Positions 12,018 through 20,562 of a stretch of 64,000 nt of DNA are shown here, piece by piece. The notes beneath the pieces were generated by a model that saw only the letters and a program-made list of their open reading frames with translations, was not told the DNA's origin and did not search any database. A program made the translations under genes and the position numbers. Numbering within the stretch: position 1 is the first letter of the stretch; each line of letters begins with the position of its first letter. Origin of the DNA: Sinorhizobium sp. 6-70 (GTDB lineage Bacteria; Pseudomonadota; Alphaproteobacteria; Rhizobiales; Rhizobiaceae); contig NZ_JASKLS010000005.1 in assembly GCF_030124375.1 (NCBI RefSeq), forward strand, positions 310,001 to 374,000, in the 5' to 3' direction.

Positions 12018-12100
12018 AGATCTGCCGACGAGAACCACCATGCCTCAAGGCGACTATAGCCGCCCAATGGAACGAAGCAACACCGGAGAAATCGGTTGCC

Positions 12101-12985
12101 TCACCCCATCCGCTCCGAGGCATAGCTTCCCGGGCTCGGCGGGAAGACGACGACGCGGTTGCCGTTGATGAAGCAGCGGTGGTGGATGTGGGCGTGGACG
12201 GCACGCGCCAGCACCTGGCTTTCGACGTCGCGGCCGATCGAGACATAGTCGTCGGCGCTTTGCGCATGGGTGATGCGGGCGATGTCCTGTTCGATGATCG
12301 GCCCCTCGTCGAGATCGGCGGTGACGTAATGCGCCGTCGCGCCGATCAGCTTCACGCCGCGCTCGTAGGCCTGCTTGTAGGGGTTCGCGCCTTTGAAGCT
12401 CGGCAGGAACGAGTGATGGATGTTGATGATCCTCCCCGACATCTTCTTGCAGAGCGCGTCGGACAAGACCTGCATGTAGCGGGCGAGCACGATCAGTTCG
12501 GCGCCGGTCTGCTCGACGAGTTCCATCAGTTGCGCTTCCGCCTTCGGCTTGTTCTCCTTCGTCACCTTGATGCAGTGGAAGGGGATGTCGTGATTGACGA
12601 CCACCTTCTGGTAGTCGAAGTGGTTGGAGACGACGCCGACGATGTCGATCGGCAGCGCGCCGATCTTCCAGCGGTAGAGCAGGTCGTTGAGGCAATGACC
12701 GAAACGCGACACCATCAACAGCACCTTGGTGCGCTCTTCGGAATCGCGGATTTCCATCGCCATCTCGAAACGCTTGATAACCGGTGCAAAGCCCTCGCGC
12801 AGTTCCTCCAGCTTCGCCCCGTCCTGGCTGATGAAGCTGAGCCGCATGAAGAAGAGACCCGTCTCGAGATCGTCGAACTGCGAGCTGTCGCTGATGTAAC
12901 AGCCCTTTTCCGCAAGATAACCGGTGACGGCGGCGACGATGCCGCGAGTGGATTTGCAGGTGACGGTCAGCACGTAGCTTTTCAT
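12101..12985 (-). CDS. purU: Formyltetrahydrofolate deformylase
   Basis: Hydrolyses 10-formyltetrahydrofolate to formate and tetrahydrofolate, balancing one-carbon pools. The 294 residues comprise an N-terminal ACT domain (about 1-80: MKSYVLTVTCKSTRGIVAAV) and a C-terminal formyl-transferase fold with NIHHSFLPSFKGANPY near residues 198-213 and the ATAHYVTADLDEGPIIEQD segment holding the catalytic aspartate. The ATG at 12985 gives the usual N terminus; a start 17 codons upstream has no support. It follows maiA on the same strand after 161 bases. Its presence among tyrosine catabolic genes is not explained by the pathway. Confidence 0.93.
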   Translation of the reverse strand: MKSYVLTVTCKSTRGIVAAVTGYLAEKGCYISDSSQFDDLETGLFFMRLSFISQDGAKLEELREGFAPVIKRFEMAMEIRDSEERTKVLLMVSRFGHCLNDLLYRWKIGALPIDIVGVVSNHFDYQKVVVNHDIPFHCIKVTKENKPKAEAQLMELVEQTGAELIVLARYMQVLSDALCKKMSGRIINIHHSFLPSFKGANPYKQAYERGVKLIGATAHYVTADLDEGPIIEQDIARITHAQSADDYVSIGRDVESQVLARAVHAHIHHRCFINGNRVVVFPPSPGSYASERMG

Positions 12986-13146
12986 CGATGGATCTCTCTC
13001 TAGAGGTGTTTCCGGCCCCCTTATGCGGGCAGTCACGCGAAAACTAGCGTGACGATTTCAGGCCTGCCGATCCATTCGCGACATCGGCTGGACGGAACAG
13101 GCCACGGCGAACCGTGCAGAATGGCGTATTTCGAGAGGCTTCGGCC

Positions 13147-13788
13147 TTAACGGCTTGCGCGGTCGGGATGTGCGCTCATGAAGGCATCGACCTCGGCGCA
13201 GCGCGCGTCGATCGCGACGATCCTTGGGCAAGCGGAGAGATCGACGCCCCAGCGCCGCGCGTTATAGACCTGCGGCACGAGGCAGAAATCCGCCATGGTC
13301 GGCCGGTCGCCGTGACAGAACTCTGCGGTGGACGGGTGATCGAGCATACGCTCGAAGGCAGCAAGGCCTTCGCCGATGAACTTGAGCATCCAGGCGCTCC
13401 GTGCCGCTTCGCCGTCCTCGGCAGAGGCCATGACATAACCAATCACCCCGAGATTGCAGACGGGATGGATATCCATGGCGATGGCATAGGACAGCGCACG
13501 CACCCGCTGCCGGCCGATCGCGTCGGCAGGCAGAAAGCCGCTGCCTTCCCTCGTCTCCGCCAGATACTCGATGATCGCCAGCGACTGGGTAAAACGTTCG
13601 CCATCGATATCGAGTACCGGCACCAGGCCTTGCGGATTGCGCGCCAGATGGTCCGGCCCACGATGGGCCTTGGCGATGAGATCGATCGGAACGGAGGCGT
13701 AGGTCTCGCCGAGCTGATTGAGGGCGATCCGCACGCGATAGCTCGCCGACGAGCGCCAGTAGTCGTAAAGAACGGTTTCGTTCGCCAC
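13147..13788 (-). CDS. maiA: Maleylacetoacetate isomerase (zeta-class GST)
   Basis: Converts maleylacetoacetate to fumarylacetoacetate with glutathione, the third step after homogentisate forms. The 213 residues open with VLYDYWRSSASYRVRIAL; the SSxSxRVRIAL motif is the hallmark of zeta GSTs and supplies the catalytic serine and cysteine-position residues. QSLAIIEYL is the glutathione-binding loop, and the C-terminal helical domain ends with PTMADFCLVPQ. I start it at the GTG at 13788 because GGAGG lies six bases upstream and the protein then begins at the normal place; the longer frame runs into fahA's end. It is 34 bases downstream of fahA. Confidence 0.93.
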   Translation of the reverse strand: MANETVLYDYWRSSASYRVRIALNQLGETYASVPIDLIAKAHRGPDHLARNPQGLVPVLDIDGERFTQSLAIIEYLAETREGSGFLPADAIGRQRVRALSYAIAMDIHPVCNLGVIGYVMASAEDGEAARSAWMLKFIGEGLAAFERMLDHPSTAEFCHGDRPTMADFCLVPQVYNARRWGVDLSACPRIVAIDARCAEVDAFMSAHPDRASR

Positions 13789-13822
13789 GTATTGCCTCCG
13801 ATCCGATCGGTTTCCCACGCCG

Positions 13823-14839
13823 TCAGGCGCGGTCGGATTTCTCGACCGTCTGTTCGATCGCGCCGAAAATCGAATGGCCAGCGGCATCCTTCATCTCGAT
13901 CCGGACCACGTCGCCGAATTTGAGGAACTGCGTTCTCGGCGCACCGCTGTCGATCGTCTCGATCATGCGGATCTCGGCGATGCAGGAGTAGCCAGCCCCG
14001 CCTGCCGCGACCGGCTTGCCCGGCCCGCCATCGAGCTTGTTGGAAACGGTACCGGAACCAATGATCGTGCCGGCCGAAAGCGGCCGGGTACGGGCCGCAT
14101 GCGCGATCAATTGCGGAAAGTCGAAGGTCATGTCGACGCCGGCATTGGCGCGACCGAACGGCTTGCCATTGAGGTCGACGTTGAGCGACAGGTGCAATTT
14201 GCCGCCGTCCCAGGCATCGCCCAGTTCGTCGGGAGTTACGGCGACCGGCGAGAAGGCGGACGACGGTTTCGACTGGTAGAAGCCGAAGCCCTTGGCAAGC
14301 TCGGCGGGGATGAGCCCGCGCAGCGAAACGTCGTTGACCAGCATGACGAGGCGGATCGCCCCCCGGGCTTCCTCGAGGCTCGCTCCCATCGCCACGTCAT
14401 CAATGACGACCGCGACTTCGCCCTCCATGTCGATGCCCCAGGCCTCGTCGGCCATGATGATCGGATCGCGCGGCCCGAGAAAGCTGTCGGAGCCGCCCTG
14501 ATAGATCAGCGGATCGGTCCAGAAACTTGCCGGCATTTCGGCGTTTCGCGCCTTCCTGACGAGCTCGACATGATTGACATAGGCCGAACCGTCGGCCCAC
14601 TGATACGCCCGTGGCAAAGGAGAGGCCGCATCGTGCTCGTGAAAGCGCATCGTCGGCTGAGATCCGGTCTCCATGCCTTCCGCGACGCGCGCGAGCCGTG
14701 GGCCGGCATGCGCCCAATCGTCAAGCGCCGCCTGCAGCGTGCGGGCGATATGGCCCACATCGGAGCAACGGGTCAGGTCTTTCGAGACCACGACGAGCCT
14801 GCCGTCGCGGGTGGAGTCTTTCAGCGTCGCAAGTTTCAT
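13823..14839 (-). CDS. fahA: Fumarylacetoacetase / fumarylacetoacetate hydrolase family
   Basis: Cleaves fumarylacetoacetate to fumarate and acetoacetate, the last step of the homogentisate pathway. The 338-residue length fits the short bacterial form rather than the 420-residue mammalian one. Visible family features are the metal-binding acidic motif MEGEVAVVIDD (near 138-148), the loop VMLVNDVSLRGLIPAE, the KPSSAFSPVAVTPDELG block and SAGTIIGSGTVSNK. It lies between hmgA and maiA on the same strand. A RIME-type hairpin (14901-14942) separates it from hmgA, which may tune the relative amounts. Confidence 0.93.
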   Translation of the reverse strand: MKLATLKDSTRDGRLVVVSKDLTRCSDVGHIARTLQAALDDWAHAGPRLARVAEGMETGSQPTMRFHEHDAASPLPRAYQWADGSAYVNHVELVRKARNAEMPASFWTDPLIYQGGSDSFLGPRDPIIMADEAWGIDMEGEVAVVIDDVAMGASLEEARGAIRLVMLVNDVSLRGLIPAELAKGFGFYQSKPSSAFSPVAVTPDELGDAWDGGKLHLSLNVDLNGKPFGRANAGVDMTFDFPQLIAHAARTRPLSAGTIIGSGTVSNKLDGGPGKPVAAGGAGYSCIAEIRMIETIDSGAPRTQFLKFGDVVRIEMKDAAGHSIFGAIEQTVEKSDRA

Positions 14840-14900
14840 GGAGTGGTGTTTCCCGATGTGTTCTGTTGATCCGCGTCGGACGGCGCAGATGGAGGCTCAC

Positions 14901-14942
14901 TACAGCGTCCTTTGCGCGTCTGAAAAGACGCGCGGCGCTGTA
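14901..14942. repeat. RIME-type palindrome, single arm, between hmgA and fahA
   Basis: TACAGCG at one end pairs with CGCTGTA at the other, and GCGCGTCT pairs with AGACGCGC around the loop GAAA. The same GCGTCTnnnnAGACGC core recurs at 28466, 30376, 31084, 50675, 60096 and elsewhere in the window. It matches one palindrome of the Rhizobium-specific intergenic mosaic element. Confidence 0.88.
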
Positions 14943-14971
14943 GGCAGCATGTCACGGATCGCCGGCAGAAG

Positions 14972-16333
14972 TCACTTGATTCCGGGAGTACCGTCGAATT
15001 TCCGCTCGAGCCCGGACCAGCAGTCGATGTAATCGTCCTGCCGGGTCTCGAGCTCCGCCGCGAACTTCGTCAATTGCTGCGGGAATCGCGTCTCGAACAT
15101 GAAGGCCATGGTGTTGTCGAGCTTCACCGGCTTCAGCTCTCCGTTCGATGCCTTCTCGAAACCAGTGAAGTCCGGCCCGTGCGGCAGCATCATGTTGTGC
15201 AGGCTCATCCCGCCCGGCACGAAGCCTTCCTCCTTGGCGTCGTAGCGCCCATAGATCAGCCCCATGAACTCGCTCATGATGTTGCGGTGATACCAGGGCG
15301 GGCGGAAGGTGTGTTCGGCGACCAGCCAACGCGGCGGGAAGATGACGAAATCGACATTGGCCGTACCCTCCTCGCCCGAAGGCGCCGTCAGCACGGTGAA
15401 GATCGACGGATCCGGGTGGTCAAACAGGATCGCGCCGACCGGAGAGAAGGTTTTCAGGTCGTATTTGTAGGGCACGTAGTTGCCATGCCACGCAACGACA
15501 TCGAGCGGCGAATGGCCGATTTCGGTGACATGGAAGGAGCCGCACCATTTCACATGGACGCGGCACGGCATTTCCTTGTCTTCGTAGGCGGCGATCGGCG
15601 TCTTGAAATCGCGCGGATTGGCAAGGCAATTGGCGCCGATCGGCCCGCGATCCGGCAGCGTGAACTTCGCGCCGTAGTTTTCGCAAATGTAACCGCGCCA
15701 GAGCTTTTCCTCGCTGAGCCGGGTGACCTTGAACATCGTCCCGCGCGGCACAATGCAGATTTCCGACGGTTCGACGTCCATCTTGCCGAGTTCGGTGAAG
15801 ACGCGGATGGCGCCGGTTTCCGGCACGATCAGCAACTCGCCGTCGGCATTGAAGAAATAGTCGTCGACCATGTCGGCATTGAAGGCATAGGTATGGGCCG
15901 CCATCCCCGCCTGCGTCAGGACGTCGCCGGCGGTGGTCATGGTACGGATACCTTCGAGAAAATTCAGCCTTTCCAACGGCGTCGGCAACGGGCTCCAGCG
16001 CAGTTGACCCAGCGCGAGCGAGTGCTCGGCAACGTGCGGCGCCGTCTTCCAATGCGGATAGTCGATCTTCTTGAAACGTCCGGTGTGCTTGACGCTCGGG
16101 CGGATGCGGTAGAGCCAGGAGCGCTCATTGGTGCCGCGCGGCGCGGTGAACGGAGAACCGGAAAGCTGCTCCGCGTAAAGTCCATATTCGCATTTCTGCG
16201 GGCTGTTCTGGCCCTGCGGCAGGGCGCCCGGCAAGCTTTCGGTCTCGAAATCATTGCCAAATCCGGGCATGTAGGAGAGCGCCCGTTCCGCAGCCGTGCC
16301 GGCTTCGCGTTGCTTTTCCGCCTTTTCCAACAT
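14972..16333 (-). CDS. hmgA: Homogentisate 1,2-dioxygenase
   Basis: Iron(II) enzyme that opens the homogentisate ring to maleylacetoacetate, 453 residues. The family's [17 protein letters not shown] start lies near residue 22. The iron ligands are in [14 protein letters not shown] (His and Glu) and MMLPHGPD (His) in the C-terminal third. The ATG at 16333 is chosen for the strong GAGGAGG eight bases upstream; the 13-codon extension would begin inside the promoter region. It is divergent from a MarR-type gene, with repeated GTAACTAT words between them. Likely first gene of hmgA-fahA-maiA. Confidence 0.96.
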   Translation of the reverse strand: MLEKAEKQREAGTAAERALSYMPGFGNDFETESLPGALPQGQNSPQKCEYGLYAEQLSGSPFTAPRGTNERSWLYRIRPSVKHTGRFKKIDYPHWKTAPHVAEHSLALGQLRWSPLPTPLERLNFLEGIRTMTTAGDVLTQAGMAAHTYAFNADMVDDYFFNADGELLIVPETGAIRVFTELGKMDVEPSEICIVPRGTMFKVTRLSEEKLWRGYICENYGAKFTLPDRGPIGANCLANPRDFKTPIAAYEDKEMPCRVHVKWCGSFHVTEIGHSPLDVVAWHGNYVPYKYDLKTFSPVGAILFDHPDPSIFTVLTAPSGEEGTANVDFVIFPPRWLVAEHTFRPPWYHRNIMSEFMGLIYGRYDAKEEGFVPGGMSLHNMMLPHGPDFTGFEKASNGELKPVKLDNTMAFMFETRFPQQLTKFAAELETRQDDYIDCWSGLERKFDGTPGIK

Positions 16334-16370
16334 GGCTTGCACCTCCTCTTTTCCTCGGTATATTGGTTGC

Positions 16371-16400
16371 AATCGTAACTATTGATTTTGTAACTATCAA
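16371..16400. promoter_or_regulatory. Candidate operator between hmgA and marR-type gene
   Basis: GTAACTAT occurs twice (16375-16382 and 16390-16397), 15 bases apart, preceded by GGTTGCAATCGTAAC, which has GTT/AAC dyad symmetry. The AT-rich 78-base gap must carry both divergent promoters. Binding by the MarR-type protein is inferred from position only. Confidence 0.5.
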
Positions 16401-16411
16401 GGAAGGAAGCG

Positions 16412-16870
16412 ATGGCGCGGGATGAGTTCGAACTGGAGAGCTTCCTGCCCTACCGGCTCAACCGGGCGGCGGAATTCGTCGCGCTGCGCTTTGCGGCGCA
16501 GTACCGGGCGCGCTACCAGCTCACCCGTCCGGAATGGCGAACGCTCGCCGCACTCGGCAGCTCCGGCCGCAGCATGACGGCGACCGAGATCGGCGCGCAT
16601 TCCACCATGCACAAGACGAAGGTGAGCCGGGCCGTCTTCAGCCTCGAACAGCGCCGCTGGCTGAAGCGCGAGGAGGACGGTCGCGACCGCCGTTTCGAGC
16701 ATCTGGCGCTGACGCCCGCAGGCGAGCAGGCCTACAAGGAACTGACCGAGCTCGCCAGCCGCTATCAGGCCGAGCTGCTTTCGATGCTCGGAACGGAGGA
16801 CATGAAGGCACTTTCCACGGGCTTGCGCGGCGTCGAACGGGTGATGACGAAAGCGGCCGTGCGGGGCTGA
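16412..16870 (+). CDS. MarR-family transcriptional regulator
   Basis: A 152-residue winged-helix regulator. The DNA-binding part spans about residues 40-100: LTRPEWRTLAALG, recognition helix MTATEIGAHSTMHKTKVSRAV and wing KREEDGRDRRFEHLALTPAG, the last being the classic MarR DxR wing. AAGGAAGG precedes the ATG. Divergent from hmgA, so probably a repressor of homogentisate genes that responds to a pathway aromatic such as homogentisate; comparable MarR/IclR regulators (HmgR) do this elsewhere. The ligand is inference. Confidence 0.9.
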   Translation: MARDEFELESFLPYRLNRAAEFVALRFAAQYRARYQLTRPEWRTLAALGSSGRSMTATEIGAHSTMHKTKVSRAVFSLEQRRWLKREEDGRDRRFEHLALTPAGEQAYKELTELASRYQAELLSMLGTEDMKALSTGLRGVERVMTKAAVRG

Positions 16871-16954
16871 CCGACGCCAATGACAAGATGCGGGACGCGC
16901 CGATCATCCCATCCGCCGTGGCGCAACTCAACCGGACCGGTCGAGGCCCGACAC

Positions 16955-17434
16955 CTAACCCTTCACCCGCTCCGGTATCGGCAGCCCTTCAAAACTCTTC
17001 AGCGTTTCGAGCACGATCGACGTCTTCACGTGCTGGACGCTGTCGTGCGGCAGAAGCACGTCGTTGACGAAGCGCGAAAGCCCGGCGAGGTCTGGTGTCA
17101 CGACACGTAAGTGATAGTCCATCTCTCCCGTCAGCGCGTAGGCCTCCAGCACTTCGGGTAAACCGGACACAAGCTTGCCGAAACGCTTGGCATTGTCGCG
17201 ATTGTGCGTGGCGAGCGTCACCGAGATCACCACCATCAGATCGAGCCCCAGCTTCTGCCGGTCGATCTGCGCCTGATAGCCGGTGATATAGCCCTCCGCC
17301 TCCAATCGTGACCGCCGCCGCGAACATTGGGACGGGGAAAGCGCGATACGCTCGGACAATTCGTTATTGGTCAGATGGCCATCGCGCTGCAGTTCGCCGA
17401 GGATCTTGAGATCGAATCCGTCAAGCTGCTCCAT
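16955..17434 (-). CDS. Lrp/AsnC-family transcriptional regulator
   Basis: A 159-residue regulator with an N-terminal helix-turn-helix (LDGFDLKILGELQRDG, then NNELSERIALSPSQCSRRR) and a C-terminal RAM/ACT-like ligand domain (about 65-150: VVISVTL, AYALTGEMDYHLRVV, DLAGLSRFVND). Divergent from hpd, so it most likely controls hpd in response to an aromatic amino acid, as Lrp-type regulators commonly do for a neighbouring catabolic gene. The ATG at 17434 directly matches the family start. Confidence 0.92.
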   Translation of the reverse strand: MEQLDGFDLKILGELQRDGHLTNNELSERIALSPSQCSRRRSRLEAEGYITGYQAQIDRQKLGLDLMVVISVTLATHNRDNAKRFGKLVSGLPEVLEAYALTGEMDYHLRVVTPDLAGLSRFVNDVLLPHDSVQHVKTSIVLETLKSFEGLPIPERVKG

Positions 17435-17566
17435 TCATGCGCCCTCGCCTTCTCTGCCGCACAATTCATGCGTTGATTCGCCAAAAACACGCAAGAATAC
17501 AAGCATCATGCATCGGATCTGCGCCATACTCCAGCAAAGTTTGGAAGAATGAAGAGGAGGCTTCCG
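17435..17566. promoter_or_regulatory. Divergent promoter region lrp-type gene / hpd
   Basis: 132 bases between two divergent genes. AGGAGG at about 17555-17560 is the hpd ribosome site. The segment CAAAAACACGCAAGAATACAAG is AT-rich as expected for an Lrp target, but I see no clear dyad. Confidence 0.5.
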
Positions 17567-18679
17567 ATGGGCCCGTTTCCGCACGACGCACCACCGCCAA
17601 AAATCAGCGCGGCCAACCCCGCCGGGACGGACGGCTTCGAGTTCGTCGAATTCGCACACCCCGAGCCGGAGAAGCTGAGCGAACTCTTCGCCCGCATGGG
17701 ATATGCGGCCGTCGCCAAGCACCGGACGAAGGACATCACTGTCTGGCGGCAGGGTGACATCAACTACATCGTCAACGCCGAGCCGGGCTCCCATGCCATG
17801 CGCTTCGTCGACAAGCACGGTCCTTGCGCCCCGTCGATGGCCTGGCGCGTCGTCGATGCGAAGCATGCGTTCGAACACGCCGTTTCCAAGGGTGCCGAGC
17901 CTTATACCGGTAACGACAAGTGCCTTGATGTTCCGGCAATCGTCGGTATTGGCGGCTCGCTCCTCTATTTCGTCGAAACATACGGCGACAAGGGCTCGGC
18001 CTATGATGCCGAGTTCGAATGGCTGGGCGAGCGCGATCCGAAGCCCACCGGCGTCGGCTTCTACTATCTCGATCACCTGACCCATAATGTCTATCGCGGC
18101 AATATGGACAAGTGGTGGGCGTTCTACCGTGAACTGTTCAACTTCAAGCAGATCCACTTCTTCGACATAGACGGCCGCATCACCGGCCTCGTCAGCCGCG
18201 CGATCACCTCGCCTTGCGGCAAAATCCGCATCCCCTTGAACGAATCCAAGGACGACACCAGTCAGATCGAGGAATATCTGAAGAAGTACAAGGGCGAAGG
18301 TATCCAGCACATCGCGGTCGGAAGCGAAGCGATCTACGACGCAACCGACAAGCTTGCGGAAAATGGTCTCAAGTTCATGCCCGGCCCGCCGGAGACCTAC
18401 TACGAAATGTCGCGCGAGCGTGTCCACGGTCACGACGAGCCGATCGACCGGATGAAGAAGCACGGCATCCTGATCGATGGCGAAGGCGTGGTGAATGGCG
18501 GCATGACGAAGATCCTGCTGCAGATCTTCTCGAGAACCGTTATCGGACCGATTTTCTTCGAATTCATCCAGCGCAAGGGGGATGAGGGCTTCGGTGAGGG
18601 TAATTTCCGCGCCCTGTTCGAATCGATCGAAGCCGATCAGATCCGCCGCGGCACACTTGGACCGCAGGCCGCCGAATAG
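17567..18679 (+). CDS. hpd: 4-Hydroxyphenylpyruvate dioxygenase
   Basis: Makes homogentisate from 4-hydroxyphenylpyruvate, the committed step of tyrosine breakdown. The 370 residues form the two vicinal-oxygen-chelate halves; the iron ligands are H170 (DHLTHNVYRG), H248 (GEGIQHIA) and E332 (FFEFIQRKG). The C-terminal QRKGDEGFGEGNF is the substrate gate helix region of bacterial enzymes. AGGAGG lies seven bases before the ATG at 17567; six codons upstream in frame lack a ribosome site. A Rho-independent terminator follows 23 bases after the stop, so it is likely a single-gene transcript. Confidence 0.97.
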   Translation: MGPFPHDAPPPKISAANPAGTDGFEFVEFAHPEPEKLSELFARMGYAAVAKHRTKDITVWRQGDINYIVNAEPGSHAMRFVDKHGPCAPSMAWRVVDAKHAFEHAVSKGAEPYTGNDKCLDVPAIVGIGGSLLYFVETYGDKGSAYDAEFEWLGERDPKPTGVGFYYLDHLTHNVYRGNMDKWWAFYRELFNFKQIHFFDIDGRITGLVSRAITSPCGKIRIPLNESKDDTSQIEEYLKKYKGEGIQHIAVGSEAIYDATDKLAENGLKFMPGPPETYYEMSRERVHGHDEPIDRMKKHGILIDGEGVVNGGMTKILLQIFSRTVIGPIFFEFIQRKGDEGFGEGNFRALFESIEADQIRRGTLGPQAAE

Positions 18680-18702
18680 GTCTCAGCGTCGAGAAATGCA
18701 GA

Positions 18703-18731
18703 AAGGGCCCTCGCTGCCGGCGAGGGCCCTT
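18703..18731 (+). terminator. Rho-independent terminator after hpd
   Basis: AAGGGCCCTCG pairs perfectly with CGAGGGCCCTT around a seven-base loop. The stem lies about 23 bases past the hpd stop; the following T-run is short (TTCCGTTT). Being symmetric it may also serve the LuxR-type gene coming from the other side. Confidence 0.85.
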
Positions 18732-18757
18732 CCGTTTGATAGCGCCTCGGATGCTCG

Positions 18758-19546
18758 TCAGTTCCAGCGGGAACCAAGCCGCGCTTCCGAAATACCGCGG
18801 TCCGCCTCATGCGTGAAATAGCGGGAGGCGGCCTCCGTCCGGTTACGCACGTTCATCTTCTTGTAGATGTTACGCACATGGACCTTGACGGTGTTTTCCG
18901 ACAGGCCGAGACGATCGGCAATGATCTTGTTCTGTGTCCCCATGCAGATCAGATCGAGAATCTGCACCTCGCGCGCGGTCAGCACGCCCATGCCTGCATC
19001 GCGCTTCGGCTCCGGCGTAACGAAGGCTTCGACGACCGCTTCCCGCCGGGCGCGAAGAGTTTCGCCGGCGAGCCTCACCGGCGCAAGGCGCCTGAGCAGC
19101 GCCGCCGGAAAATGTTCGCCGCCCTTCATCAGAAGATCGATGACCGTCAGGCAAACGTCCAGATGCAGATTGAGAGGCAGCACGCCGTGAATCAATCCTT
19201 CATCGACAAAGCCAGCGATCGATGAATCGAGCGCCTCCGCATCCTCCACCACAAGCCCGATCGCAGCCTTCGGGTGGAATTCATGGATCATCCTGAGAAC
19301 GGACGGAAAAGTCGCCACCGGTAAGCGATAAAGCATGACCAGCCTGACGTCGACGAGGTTGCCGTCAAGCAGGCTTTCGGGATCGGACAGACTGACTACA
19401 TCCTGGCCCTGAAACCGCCCCCCAACCGCCTGCATCAGGCATTCAGCGAACAGGTCCAACTTGGCGAGCATTACGATCTTACTTTTCGTAGGTAATACTT
19501 TGTTGTTGTCTTCAAAATCGCTCAGGTTCGAGCTCGTACGATACAT
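18758..19546 (-). CDS. LuxR-family transcriptional regulator
   Basis: A 262-residue protein. The C-terminal 65 residues are a LuxR/GerE helix-turn-helix: LTAREVQILDLICMGTQNK, then IADRLGLSENTVKVHVRNIYKKMNVRNRTEA. The N-terminal 180 residues resemble a response-regulator receiver fold in outline (KIVMLAKLDLFAECL, VRLVMLYRLPV, AAIGLVVED), but I do not see a full set of phosphorylation residues, so it may be a phosphorylation-independent orphan. The coding strand runs toward hpd; its start faces the 1-kb AT-rich region leading to the type I secretion genes, so those are plausible targets. Confidence 0.88.
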   Translation of the reverse strand: MYRTSSNLSDFEDNNKVLPTKSKIVMLAKLDLFAECLMQAVGGRFQGQDVVSLSDPESLLDGNLVDVRLVMLYRLPVATFPSVLRMIHEFHPKAAIGLVVEDAEALDSSIAGFVDEGLIHGVLPLNLHLDVCLTVIDLLMKGGEHFPAALLRRLAPVRLAGETLRARREAVVEAFVTPEPKRDAGMGVLTAREVQILDLICMGTQNKIIADRLGLSENTVKVHVRNIYKKMNVRNRTEAASRYFTHEADRGISEARLGSRWN

Positions 19547-20562
19547 TTATCCCCTCCTTGGGAAATTCCCATTTATTTTAATGGGTGTTCCAACCCCAAT
19601 TGGAGCAGCCCGCGTTTGAAAAATTTCTTCAAATACTGCGCAATTATAACGAATAAAAAATTCGCTATAGCTAATGTATCGTAAAGATGGGGGAGGCGAA
19701 ACCACCCAAAAGGGTTAGATGCTCGTCGGGTTCGCGTCTAAATCGTTCGAAAACGAACCAATTTTGGGCTAGTCGGCTTCGACAGGGCGCCGAGCCAGAC
19801 ACCCCTGGTTTTCGAGGGGAATTCCAGGCGATCGCCGCCACTGGAAAAATGGTGCGATGGATGCCGGCCTTTGCTCGCACGGGGATGCGCGGCGCATGGA
19901 CGGGCCCCGGCATAGCTCCAACGGGTTATGCTTTACCAGATCGAAGGTGGTAGATGCGGCTTGGGACAACCAAAATTGGTAGGCCACGACTTTGCCGCCC
20001 GTCCACGGCAGTATCGTTCGAGCCACCCTAACAATTTGAATTAGCCTGCGAATTCTTATTGCCGGCCGCTCGCCCGTGTGACCGCAGGCTCCACCGCAAA
20101 ACCGAACCACCCTCAAACGCATTGCGCCAGATTCGCAAATATTAACATTATCTTAACCGCACCGGTCAGCGTTGCGAGAGATTCAAAAAAGCCATTGAAT
20201 ACAAGAGACTAACCACAATTGATGTCTTTCGCTCCTCCGCATTCGGGCTCACACTACCATCGTCGCGCTGGAGTTTGCACGACCCACGGACTGCTTTTGT
20301 ATCATGCGTCGCAGCCGCGGAGTACATATATCGAGCTGCTACTCGACATATGATGTAACCAGTATTTGTAGTACGTATCAATTTATGTGGAAGTACATAC
20401 AAGCAATTATACTATGAATACAAAGGGAATATATCGGAACCCAACAGGCGAATTATCTTTTATAACGATTCGTCTGAACTTCAAAAGAGAGCCAGCTCCG
20501 CAAAAATCCTATAAAAGATGAAAGGGTTTCGGCGCTGGCTCCCTCTGCGAAGGGAGTTGTAG
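19547..20562. other. Long AT-rich non-coding region upstream of the type I secretion locus
   Basis: About 1 kb without a credible gene, clearly AT-richer than its surroundings. It holds several imperfect inverted repeats: TTTGAA...TTCAAA at 19615-19633, ACATATATCGAG...CTCGACATATGATGT at 20323-20355, and TTGTAGTAC...GTACATACAA at about 20366-20402. It probably carries the promoters of the LuxR-type gene and of the secretion operon; small RNAs cannot be excluded. The open frames at 19687-19953 and 19769-20122 look non-coding. Confidence 0.6.

Noticed and set aside
19687..20122. Small open frames in the AT-rich region (19687-19953, 19769-20122)
   Set aside because: No ribosome site, no conserved-looking segment, and base composition unlike coding DNA here.
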